Of a stretch of DNA of 64,000 nt, positions 53,755 through 61,300 are shown one piece after another. A program made the position numbers and the translations under genes. The notes below the pieces were generated by a model. The model saw only the letters and a program-made list of their open reading frames with translations. It was not told the origin of the DNA and searched no databases. The DNA is taken from assembly GCF_042683685.1 (NCBI RefSeq), contig NZ_JBHUOP010000002.1, positions 558,001 through 622,000 of the forward strand. The letters run 5' to 3'. The DNA is from Timonella corticicola. Lineage in GTDB: Bacteria > Actinomycetota > Actinomycetes > Actinomycetales > Cellulomonadaceae. How positions within the stretch are numbered: the first letter of the stretch is position 1; the number at the start of each line of letters is the position of its first letter.

Positions 53755-55326
53755 TCAGGAAATGATGCGACCGTCGCGCAACTCGATGACACGGTGTGCA
53801 AGTTGGCCCACGACTGCGGCATCGTGGCTGATGAAGATCATCGAGATACCGGTACGTGCTTGAAGCGAAGCCAGCAGGTGCACAACCTGAGCCGCGATAG
53901 TCACGTCGAGTGCGGATACGGGTTCATCGCACAGCAGCACCCGAGGTTCACACGCCAAAGCACGCGCGATCGCGACACGTTGCCGTTGACCACCGGAAAG
54001 CTGCCCCGGACGGCGCTCCGCTAGGTCGCCAGCCAACCCCACATCGGTCATGAGCGAGGCCACGCGGCGAGCAATCTCTGCGCGTCGCGCACGCCCTCGC
54101 AGCCCCTCCAACACGGAGGCGGGGATGCCCTCAGCGATGATCCGGCGTACTGACCAGCGCTTGTTCATGGCTGAATAGGCGTCTTGGGCAACGAGCTGAA
54201 TGGTGCTTCGCCTTGCCCGGCGCGAACGTTCAGGCACGCGAACCGCACCGCTATTCCACAACCGCCTCGAAACATGAACCTCGCCGGAATCGGGCCGTTG
54301 GGTTCCCAGCAGGACCCGCATGAGGGTGGACTTCCCAGATCCTGATTCGCCGACCAGACCGAGAGTTTCCCCAGCGTGAAGAGCCAAGGAAACGTCCGCG
54401 AGCGCACTAAACACTCCGCCCGCAACGCGGTAGGACACCGACAGCCCCTCCCCCGAGAGAACCACCTGGGAGGGATCGACCGGACGCTGGTCAAGCATGA
54501 GCGGCTGGCCGTCGGGGTGGGCCGCGATCAGCGCCCGCGTGTAATCGTGTGTGGGTGCCTCAAACACCTGTGCAACCGGTCCCTGTTCGACAACGGCCCC
54601 GTCCTTCATGACCACAACAACGTCGGCTAGTTTCCGCACGAGCGTGAGGTCGTGGCTGACCAGGATGACACCGGTACCCTGCTGTTTGACCTCACCCAGC
54701 AGGTCGATGATGCGTTCTTGAACCGAAGCGTCTAGGGCTGTTGTGGGTTCGTCAGCGATCAGTATCTCGGGTCCAGCCGACAGTCCCGAGGCGATCAGCG
54801 CACGTTGCCGCTGCCCGCCCGAAAGTTGGTGCGGGTATTGACCGGCTCTGCGCGAGGCGTCTGGCACGTGAACCCGTTCAAGCAGCGCCACGGCATGCTC
54901 CCGCGCTGAACCACCAGAACGTCCACGCCCCGCAAAACCCACAAGCCCATCAGCACGCACGATCCCGTGCACGAGCGCAGGCTCAGCAACCTCAGCCCCA
55001 ATAGTGCGCAACGGGTCGAGCGACACGAGCGCATCCTGAGTGACCATAGCGATCCGCCGGCCACGCACCTGCCCCCAGCCCCGCTCGGAACGCGAGGTTC
55101 CGCTGGAATATAGGGGATCGTCGCCAAGCAGAACCGTGCCTCCGCTGACGCTGACGCCTTCTGGAAGCAGCCCGATCAGGGCGCGACCGGTCATGGTTTT
55201 GCCTGCGCCGGATTCGCCGACGATGGCCACGCATTGGCCGGGCAACAGTTCAAAACTGACGCCGTCAACGATGGGCAGCTCGCCCGCCGAAATAGCCAAG
55301 GAGGACACGCTTAACAGTGGTTTCAT
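53755..55326 (-). CDS. Dipeptide-type ABC transporter, fused double ATP-binding protein (DppD-DppF)
   Basis: A 523-residue protein with two ATPase domains in one chain. The first has Walker A GESGAGKT near residue 37 and signature LSGGQRQRALIASGL; the second has GESGSGKST near 310 and LSGGQRQRVAIARAL near 440. Each has a Walker B ending in DEP. Such fusions of DppD and DppF are common in actinobacteria. It powers the adjoining permeases. The start at 55326 overlaps the preceding permease stop by ATGA; a longer reading adds unsupported residues. It is the last gene of the operon. Confidence 0.93.
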   Translation of the reverse strand: MKPLLSVSSLAISAGELPIVDGVSFELLPGQCVAIVGESGAGKTMTGRALIGLLPEGVSVSGGTVLLGDDPLYSSGTSRSERGWGQVRGRRIAMVTQDALVSLDPLRTIGAEVAEPALVHGIVRADGLVGFAGRGRSGGSAREHAVALLERVHVPDASRRAGQYPHQLSGGQRQRALIASGLSAGPEILIADEPTTALDASVQERIIDLLGEVKQQGTGVILVSHDLTLVRKLADVVVVMKDGAVVEQGPVAQVFEAPTHDYTRALIAAHPDGQPLMLDQRPVDPSQVVLSGEGLSVSYRVAGGVFSALADVSLALHAGETLGLVGESGSGKSTLMRVLLGTQRPDSGEVHVSRRLWNSGAVRVPERSRRARRSTIQLVAQDAYSAMNKRWSVRRIIAEGIPASVLEGLRGRARRAEIARRVASLMTDVGLAGDLAERRPGQLSGGQRQRVAIARALACEPRVLLCDEPVSALDVTIAAQVVHLLASLQARTGISMIFISHDAAVVGQLAHRVIELRDGRIIS

Positions 55327-56282
55327 GCCTGTCCCCGTTCGAGGTAGCGTTGCAGCGGCCGGGCCACGGTGGTCACCGCGATCACGGTGAGCGCAAGCGC
55401 AATGCCGGGGCATACGGAGATCCACCAGGCGTTCGCGAGCTGGTTTTTACCTTCGGACATCATGAGTCCCCACTCGGCGGTGGGCGGTTGCACGCCGAGC
55501 CCGAGGAAGCTCAGGCCTGCGGCGGCCACGACTGCCGAACCGAAGCCGACGATGGCGAGTCCCACGAGGGTTGCGGCTACGTTCGGCACGATGTGCCGCA
55601 CTGCCGCGCGAGCCGGGCCGATCCCGAGGATGCGGGCGGCCTCGTATGGGCCGCTGATTCGCAGTCTGCGCGCGGAGATTCGGCCAAGGCGCACGTAGGC
55701 GGGGATGATCGCAATCGTGACGCCGATGGCCACGGCGCTCGGCCCCTTCCCCATAATTGCGACCACGAGCAGCGCGATCAGGAACTCCGGGAACGCCATG
55801 ACGACCTCGATGAGCCGCGAGATGATTCCGTCGAGCCAGCGCGGCGCAAGCCCCGCGAGAGTGCCCAGCGTCAGACCTGCAACCAGCGCGATCCCCACGG
55901 CGCGCAGCCCCACCAGAATCGAGGTCCCGGTCGCATGCACCACACGAGTGAACACGTCACGCCCAGATTGATCGGTCCCAAACAGGTGGTCGCCGCTCGG
56001 CGGCATCAGGACTGCCGACGAGTCGGTTGCGTTTGGGTCGCCAGCGGCGATGACCTGTGGGAACAGTGCCGCTACGGCGATGAACCCGAGTACGGCCAAC
56101 CCTAAGATCAGGCCGATCATTTCCCACTGGCGGGTACGGTCGCTGTGGGCCGTGCTGCCGCGTGACTCGTTCGGGCCACGCGATCCATCTGGACTACGTA
56201 ATCCGCCCGGCCTGCGTGAACCACCCAGACCAAAACCCCCACCGCGCGGAGGGACGACAGGCGGCGTTGCCGAAGCACTCAC
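55323..56282 (-). CDS. Dipeptide/oligopeptide ABC transporter permease (DppC type)
   Basis: A 319-residue permease. A Gly/Arg/Pro-rich cytoplasmic N-terminus of about 50 residues precedes the first helix; LFGTDQSGRDVFTRVVHATG near residues 100-119 is the DppC/OppC hallmark, and the EAA loop reads SGPYEAARILGIGPARAAVR near 210-230. It starts at a GTG overlapping the DppB-type stop (GTGA) with GGGGAGG six bases upstream. It works with the next permease gene product to import short peptides or, in related systems, nickel or sugars. Confidence 0.93.
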   Translation of the reverse strand: MSASATPPVVPPRGGGFGLGGSRRPGGLRSPDGSRGPNESRGSTAHSDRTRQWEMIGLILGLAVLGFIAVAALFPQVIAAGDPNATDSSAVLMPPSGDHLFGTDQSGRDVFTRVVHATGTSILVGLRAVGIALVAGLTLGTLAGLAPRWLDGIISRLIEVVMAFPEFLIALLVVAIMGKGPSAVAIGVTIAIIPAYVRLGRISARRLRISGPYEAARILGIGPARAAVRHIVPNVAATLVGLAIVGFGSAVVAAAGLSFLGLGVQPPTAEWGLMMSEGKNQLANAWWISVCPGIALALTVIAVTTVARPLQRYLERGQA

Positions 56283-57226
56283 AACGTACCTCCCCTCGAC
56301 GGCCGCAACCGCGGGTCAAGCACGAGTGCAAGCAGGTCAACAATCAGGTTGATCACAATGAATATGACCCCGGACAGCAGGACCGCACCCATCACCACGG
56401 GAATGTCCCGGCCCAGAATCGCGTCGAGGGTGACGCGCCCCAATCCCGGCCGAGCGAACACCGTTTCAATCAGGACGGCACCGCCAAGCAGGGAACCGAA
56501 CAGGTAACCCGTCAACGTGAGCGTGCCGGTTCCGGCATGACGCAGCGAATGTTTTGCGGTCACCCCAAGCCGAGAGAGCCCTCGCGCGCGGGCGGTCAAC
56601 GAGAACGGTTCGGCCTCGGCGGTGTCGAGTCCCTGCCGCAGCACCTGGCCCAGCGTTCCCGCAATGGGCAAAGCCATCGCAATGGCAGGCAGCACGAGAC
56701 GCGAAGCCTGCGACCCACCAATGACCGGGAACCATCCAAGCCCGTAACTAAATACGGCCGCCAGGATCAACGCCGTCCAAAATACTGGCGCAGAGACCGC
56801 AAGAAGCTCGACAAAGTCGACGACTCGTCGCAAAGCCCCGCGGCGCGAAATAAACGAGCCCGCAACGGCCAACAGCGCCGCCAATCCAAGCGCGCTCACC
56901 GACAACAACAATGTGGGAGTCGCAGCCTGCACCAAGATGTCAGAAACCTGGCGCCCCTGCTGATACGACTGCCCCAAATCGCCCGTCACTACGCGGCCAA
57001 TATAGGAAAAATACTGTTCAATAACGGGCCGATCCAAGCCCAAACTCGCGCGGATAGCAGCTCTGGCTTCGGGCGTCGCGGAGGACAACGGACCCAACAT
57101 GACCGACACCGGATCGCCCGGAATCAGCTTCAACACCGCAAAAGCGAGTGTGACCGCGCCCCATAAAACGAGCGCGGCCCCACCCGCAAAGCGGGCAATT
57201 GGACGAATCCACCCGCGAGCCTGCAT
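56279..57226 (-). CDS. Dipeptide/oligopeptide ABC transporter permease (DppB type)
   Basis: A 315-residue permease of six membrane helices. The LKLIPGDPVSVMLG segment near residues 33-46 is the usual DppB N-terminal signature, and the EAA-like loop reads TARARGLSRLGVTAKHSLRH near 192-211. The start at 57226 overlaps the binding-protein stop in TAATG, so translation is coupled. An upstream in-frame start inside the binding-protein gene is less likely. Confidence 0.93.
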   Translation of the reverse strand: MQARGWIRPIARFAGGAALVLWGAVTLAFAVLKLIPGDPVSVMLGPLSSATPEARAAIRASLGLDRPVIEQYFSYIGRVVTGDLGQSYQQGRQVSDILVQAATPTLLLSVSALGLAALLAVAGSFISRRGALRRVVDFVELLAVSAPVFWTALILAAVFSYGLGWFPVIGGSQASRLVLPAIAMALPIAGTLGQVLRQGLDTAEAEPFSLTARARGLSRLGVTAKHSLRHAGTGTLTLTGYLFGSLLGGAVLIETVFARPGLGRVTLDAILGRDIPVVMGAVLLSGVIFIVINLIVDLLALVLDPRLRPSRGGTL

Positions 57227-58920
57227 TACTGGATGCTCGCACCCGCGAACAGTGGCCAACCGAACGAATCAAACGCGAGGCCCTGCACGGACGGCAGCGA
57301 CGCAACGGTGAAGTTCGGCAGGTACAGCGGCACAATCGCTACCTGCTCAACATTCCACTTCTGGATCTGACTGTAGAGTTGCGCGCGCTCCTCGAGGTTG
57401 GTGTTCGACGATGCCTGCTCCAGCAGCGCATCCAAACCCGAGTCCTTCACGTTGGAGGCGTTCTGGTAGCCAGCCGAGTGCAGGTGCTGGCGCAGAATGT
57501 CGGCGTCGAGGGATGCGAAGCCCCAGTCGGTGATGTCGAAGTCGAGGATCATGTTGCCCTCAGCATCCGCGTAACGTGCCTGATATTCAGGGCCTTCGAT
57601 TGCGGAGTGCTTGAGCTCGAAGCCGATCTTCTTGAGGTCGTCGACCATGAAGTTCACGAGAGCCTGGCGTTCGTCTGGGAACGGCAGCCACGAAAGCCAC
57701 TCGGCGCTCAGGCGTTCGCCGTCCTTGACGCGGTAGCCGTCGGCGTCGCGTTCGGTCCAGCCAGCCTCGTCGAGGAGGGTGTTGGCCTTGGCTTCATCGT
57801 ACGCCCACGAACCTTCAAGTGACGAGTCGTAGGAGTTTGGCGTGGTTGGGCTGAGGATGCTCCAGGCCCGCTCGTATTCGCCAGAGAACGCTGCGCCTAC
57901 TGCCGCGTCGAGGTTGATTCCGTACTCGAATGCCTGACGAACCTTTGCGTCGCTAAATACGCCGTGTTCCCAGTTGAGCAGCGCCGAGTATGGCAGACCA
58001 GGGCTTGGAACCGAGGAAATCTCGGCGCCCTGAAGTTGCGAGGTACCCGTTGGAGTCAGGTCAACCGACACATGTGCTTGGCTGCTCTGCAACGCACCCA
58101 CGCGAGCAGATTCCTCTGGGACGATGCGGATGGTCAGCGAGTCGAGTTTCGCTGGACCGTCGGCGAGCGAACCGCCGCCTGCAGTCTTGATGTCTGGTCC
58201 CCACGCGTAGTCCGCGTTCGGTTCGAGCACGAGCTGCTGCGCTGGGGTGTACTCCTTGAGCACGAACGGTCCGGTACCAACAGATACCTCAGGACCGCCA
58301 GCCTTGATCGCGTCCTGGGTTGCCGAGTCGAGAACCGCAGGCGAGTACATGCCGATGAAGGCCGTGGACAGGTTGGTGAGCAGTGGAGCGAATGGCTCCT
58401 TGAGGTGCAGCGTCAACTCGAAGTCACCAGTGGCCTCAGCACCGTCAAACAGTGAACCACCCAGCAGGCCGAGCGCCTGCGCTGACGCGGTTTCTTCCGC
58501 CGCAATGTGGTTGAAGTTCTTGACGGCGGCTTCCGCGTTGAACGGCGTTCCGTCATGGAACGTCACGTCCTCGCGCAGCGTGAACACGTAGGCCAGACCG
58601 TCCTCGGAAATCTCCCAGGACTGTGCGAGCCACGGCTTCACATCGCCGGATTCGTCGAGTGCGACGAGCGAGTCATAGATGTTGCGGTTCACGTACGCCG
58701 ACACGTCCAGTTGGCTGGAGTGCGGGTCCATGTGACCGTTTTCGAGGTTTCCACCAGCGATAGTGAAAACTAGGTCTCCACCCGCATTCTGCGTTTGGGT
58801 GGCGGTTCCTTCTGAAGCATCCGGGCCGTTTGGCTCTTCGGATGAGCAAGCTGCAAGTGACAGCGCAATGGTTGCGGTGACGGCAGCGGTAAAAATGCGA
58901 CGCGAAAGCGACGAGGTCAT
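57226..58920 (-). CDS. Family 5 solute-binding lipoprotein of peptide ABC importer
   Basis: A 564-residue extracellular binding protein, first gene of the importer operon. The signal peptide ends in lipobox LAAC near residues 22-25. The body matches family 5 binding proteins such as DppA/OppA: SYVNRNIYDSLVALDESGDV-like opening, LAQSWEISEDGLAYVFTLRE, then VTFHDGTPFNAEAAVKNFNH. AAGGGGATTAC precedes the ATG. The order binding protein, DppB, DppC, DppDF makes a complete importer. Peptide is the likely ligand, but the family also binds other solutes. Confidence 0.94.
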   Translation of the reverse strand: MTSSLSRRIFTAAVTATIALSLAACSSEEPNGPDASEGTATQTQNAGGDLVFTIAGGNLENGHMDPHSSQLDVSAYVNRNIYDSLVALDESGDVKPWLAQSWEISEDGLAYVFTLREDVTFHDGTPFNAEAAVKNFNHIAAEETASAQALGLLGGSLFDGAEATGDFELTLHLKEPFAPLLTNLSTAFIGMYSPAVLDSATQDAIKAGGPEVSVGTGPFVLKEYTPAQQLVLEPNADYAWGPDIKTAGGGSLADGPAKLDSLTIRIVPEESARVGALQSSQAHVSVDLTPTGTSQLQGAEISSVPSPGLPYSALLNWEHGVFSDAKVRQAFEYGINLDAAVGAAFSGEYERAWSILSPTTPNSYDSSLEGSWAYDEAKANTLLDEAGWTERDADGYRVKDGERLSAEWLSWLPFPDERQALVNFMVDDLKKIGFELKHSAIEGPEYQARYADAEGNMILDFDITDWGFASLDADILRQHLHSAGYQNASNVKDSGLDALLEQASSNTNLEERAQLYSQIQKWNVEQVAIVPLYLPNFTVASLPSVQGLAFDSFGWPLFAGASIQ

Positions 58921-59228
58921 GTAATCCCCTTTGTCCGCCGAATTGGCACTTAGTCCGGCGTGTTGACAATGAGCAGCCTGCCTAGACTGCTTGTTTCAGA
59001 TTAGCGACGATCCGGTTGGCCGTGTTATTCGGCTTGCGACCCAGGTCACTGCGCTAGGCGTGTCGGTGCTGTTTTACCTGCATTCCGGCCATTTTGTGTG
59101 GCTGCTTTCACACCCGGGCCGCGGCCCGGGTGCCAACGTGACCGGGATGTGAGATGGGGTGTTCGTGCGGTGCGTACCCCGTTGCGTATCAACTGGATCG
59201 GCACGCCGTCTTGCATGCTCATAGCGGT
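58921..59228. other. Intergenic region between peptide importer and Rhs-associated genes
   Basis: No gene is seen. It must hold the importer promoter on the minus strand. A perfect 22-bp palindrome of only G/C inside (59111-59132) lies near the middle and may end the transcript of the gene at 59229. An ATTAGCGACGATCC segment (59000-59013) is a divergent copy of the intergenic GATCGTCGC(C/T)AAT motif. Confidence 0.5.
59111..59132. repeat. Perfect 22-bp palindrome
   Basis: The palindrome reads CACCCGGGCCGC and then its mirror complement with no spacer (CCCGGG on each side of GCCGCGGC). It lies about 100 bases past the stop of the gene at 59229. As DNA it could be a protein site; as RNA it would fold only with a small loop. 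Confidence 0.8.
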
Positions 59229-59678
59229 TTACTCCCACTGAGTGAATGTCATGCCAAGTTCATCGGCAAGCCCCAGAGCAATCGCCATCCGACTGTCGCG
59301 ACCCGAGATACGTAATTCCCACGCATTAAACACGTTGACATCGACCAGACCGTGTTCAAACCCGTAAAACTGCGAATACCGCACCCGCGGCGCGTGCCAC
59401 AAGCACCAGCCCCGAGCCATATCAGAAACTTCCCTCAGATCAGGCTGCACCAGAATGTCCCGGTACACATGACGCAACTCATCAGGAACAACAAGATCCT
59501 CGGTTTCCTCAATCACCTCAACCGCACCATCGTGGATCAACCCATGCTCGACCAGCAACGCCAGATAAGCGGTCACAAGCTCGTACCCGTCTTCTTTATA
59601 CGCAAACGCATAGCCACTCGTCGGCTCATAATACGCATTGAAGAACGAACGAACACCCGCAATAAACTTACGAATCAC
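59229..59678 (-). CDS. Hypothetical protein in the Rhs locus, possible immunity protein
   Basis: A 149-residue protein of no recognised family. It is acidic and has aromatic-rich ends (RSFFNAYYEPTSGYAFAYKE at residues 10-29; WCLWHAPRVRYSQFYGFEHG in the middle). No signal peptide or membrane helix is seen, so it is probably cytoplasmic. It starts at a GTG with AAGGAG six bases upstream. It follows the broken rhs fragment in the same direction, and small acidic orphan genes in such places are commonly immunity proteins; here that is inference only. Confidence 0.62.
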   Translation of the reverse strand: MIRKFIAGVRSFFNAYYEPTSGYAFAYKEDGYELVTAYLALLVEHGLIHDGAVEVIEETEDLVVPDELRHVYRDILVQPDLREVSDMARGWCLWHAPRVRYSQFYGFEHGLVDVNVFNAWELRISGRDSRMAIALGLADELGMTFTQWE

Positions 59679-59689
59679 AGTTTGCTCCT

Positions 59690-59844
59690 TCTATTAAGAA
59701 GTAGAAGCCACAGCCTGTATTATTAATATAATCATGACTAAAAATCTCTACGAGAAGTTCCTAAGATAAGATCCATACTTAAGGGCGGAATTTTCCTCTT
59801 TTAGGAAACCTGCTTCGATCTACTATCATTTTCGCTTACCAAAT
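59690..59844. other. AT-rich spacer in the Rhs locus
   Basis: No gene is seen. The stretch is clearly richer in A and T than the rest of the window (for example TATTATTAATATAATCATG near 59718), a composition typical of recently acquired toxin/immunity cassettes. The direct context is a broken rhs fragment on the right and a small orphan gene on the left. Confidence 0.5.
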
Positions 59845-60236
59845 TTATTTTTGTCGCCATGACTCTCTCAGGTCGCAAAGCCTACCGTATGCTTCTTCGC
59901 TCTTTTCCTGCGTAATCCTCCGCAACTCGTCGATGAGATCCGCAATGCCGTACCCCTCATAACCCAAGCAGCCATAAGTTAGTACACCCGTATCGGCAGT
60001 CTTGGCGGTGATCGGGTTGCCATACTCGTCGAACAAAGACAACCCAACCCACACCGTCGCCGTACCACCGTCAACTACCTGCTGTCTCGTGGTCGCAACC
60101 ACAGAGCCTTGTGGATCAACAATCCCCGGCGATAGAAAAGACCTACCGTGTCGTCTCGGTTATCCCATCCTTCACAGTGGCCGCCCACGATGGGCTATCC
60201 GAGGTGTCTTCATACACCCGCGTCGTGGTTGAGTTC
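59845..60236 (-). pseudogene. Broken rhs fragment fused to an unrelated tail
   Basis: On the minus strand this repeats part of the core of the large rhs gene: TTRVYEDTSDSPSWAATVKD (near 60230-60170), then GIVDPQGSVVATT and GLSLFDEYGNPITAKTADTG (about 60120-59980). Between the two blocks about 20 codons found in the intact gene are missing, the reading frame shifts, and a TAG stop follows TETTR. After YGCLG the similarity ends and a helical tail (GIADLIDELRRITQEKSEEA, then LCDLRESWRQK) replaces the rhs end. An open frame remains from a GTG at 60102. It is a decayed remnant of a second rhs module and is probably not functional. Confidence 0.75.
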
Positions 60237-60365
60237 GTCGAGACGGCAGAACGTGGTCAGGTCAGGGGTAGCGAAGGTAGCGTGGAGCACATCGAGGTCT
60301 TCCGGCAGATGGTCAGTGTGAGAACTTCCATCATCGGGGGACCTTGCCCCCTACCCAGTCACCAC
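60231..60365 (-). mobile_element. Insertion-sequence scar (ISL3-like transposase start)
   Basis: Read on the minus strand, codons near 60290-60231 give VLHATFATPDLTTFCRLDEL, which resembles the N-terminus of ISL3-family transposases of actinobacteria. It stops exactly where the rhs homology begins. Upstream, a GGGGGCAAGGTCCCCC hairpin and GATGATGGAAGT look like the leader of such an element. Only this short piece remains, so it is a deletion scar. Family assignment is from memory of the motif and is tentative. Confidence 0.5.
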
Positions 60366-60473
60366 CACGCTCGCCCCTGATTACACCCTCAAATACGGAG
60401 ATCCCCCATCATCTGAATCATGAGCACGACTACACCCTAAGTAAAACTTCCTTCCAAAGGCTTCACGCGCCGT

Positions 60474-60692
60474 CTAGTGAATTTCTTTCACTATCCACAT
60501 TGCCAATGGTTGATCGAACTTATCTAGGACTCCAGTTAGTTCAATAGATTTCAGTTCCCACGCGTCTAGAGACGCTTCTTCGCAATATTCTGCAGCGGTT
60601 TCGAATGAATCAGAAAGACTAGCACCATCCGAAGGAACTATGATCCGGAAAGCCGAGAAGTGGGATGAAGCGTCAATGTCTAGGATCCTCAC
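60474..60692 (-). CDS. Small hypothetical protein of the Rhs locus
   Basis: A 72-residue acidic protein of unknown function (RILDIDASSHFSAFRIIVPS at the start; LDAWELKSIELTGVLDKFDQ later). It starts at a GTG overlapping the stop of the preceding gene (GTGA), so the two are translated together and probably work together. No motif is recognised. Its place behind an rhs gene suggests part of the immunity function. Confidence 0.6.
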   Translation of the reverse strand: MRILDIDASSHFSAFRIIVPSDGASLSDSFETAAEYCEEASLDAWELKSIELTGVLDKFDQPLAMWIVKEIH

Positions 60693-61210
60693 AACTTGGC
60701 TCCAAGTTCACTACCCATGACAGTCAAATGCAACTCTGGATACGGACGGAGCTCATCATCAAACCCGTAGACGTAACGAACACTCTCCACCCGATCAAAA
60801 TCAAGCGCGTTATCTCTTGTAAACCGTGCCGCGCGCCGCAGCAACTCTGGTAGAGAGTCCTGATTCTCGCCCTCATCGTTTCGAATCACAACTACATGTG
60901 CAGTGTAGAGACTAACTCCGGGCATCTCGCTCAATTCACAATCTCGCATCTCATGACCAATCCTTGACACTGGCGAATCCGGACTCCATCCCGCCAACCC
61001 TGTAAAAGTTGCCAAGACACATTCCGGAGTTACATAGCCCTCTGGAACCTCGAGCCTTGCAAGCACCAGCGAACTAATCTGGGTTGAACGCCACGTCTCT
61101 TCCTCCGCCATAACAGCAAGGAAGAACAAAAAATCACTAACTGAGGGCTCCAACGATACACGAATAGGAAAGCTTATGTTTCTGACCTCAATACATTTCG
61201 ATGATCTCAT
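60689..61210 (-). CDS. Hypothetical protein following the rhs gene, probable immunity protein
   Basis: A protein of about 173 residues directly downstream of the rhs stop. It has no signal peptide or recognised domain (SLEPSVSDFLFFLAVMAEEE near the start; SVRYVYGFDDELRPYPELHL near the end). The start is uncertain: the ATG at 61210 has AAAGGG very close; an in-frame TTG at 61291 would add 27 residues and lies ten bases past the rhs stop. Immunity genes normally sit here to neutralise the matching toxin tip, so this is the best candidate. Function is inferred from position. Confidence 0.65.
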   Translation of the reverse strand: MRSSKCIEVRNISFPIRVSLEPSVSDFLFFLAVMAEEETWRSTQISSLVLARLEVPEGYVTPECVLATFTGLAGWSPDSPVSRIGHEMRDCELSEMPGVSLYTAHVVVIRNDEGENQDSLPELLRRAARFTRDNALDFDRVESVRYVYGFDDELRPYPELHLTVMGSELGAKL

Positions 61211-61300
61211 GACCCTTTGAACACTTCTCAAAGCACCGCATTCCCTTCTTTTGAAAACTAAATAATAGACACCCCAACGCAAGGAACACAAATCATTGAC

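Noticed and set aside
56162..57166. Open frame of 334 codons antisense to the peptide permease
   Set aside because: Same reason: very polar, Gln/Arg-rich product without domain features, opposite a well-supported permease.
58963..58985. TTGACA on the plus strand as a -35 box
   Set aside because: No -10 box lies at the right distance and no plus-strand gene follows.
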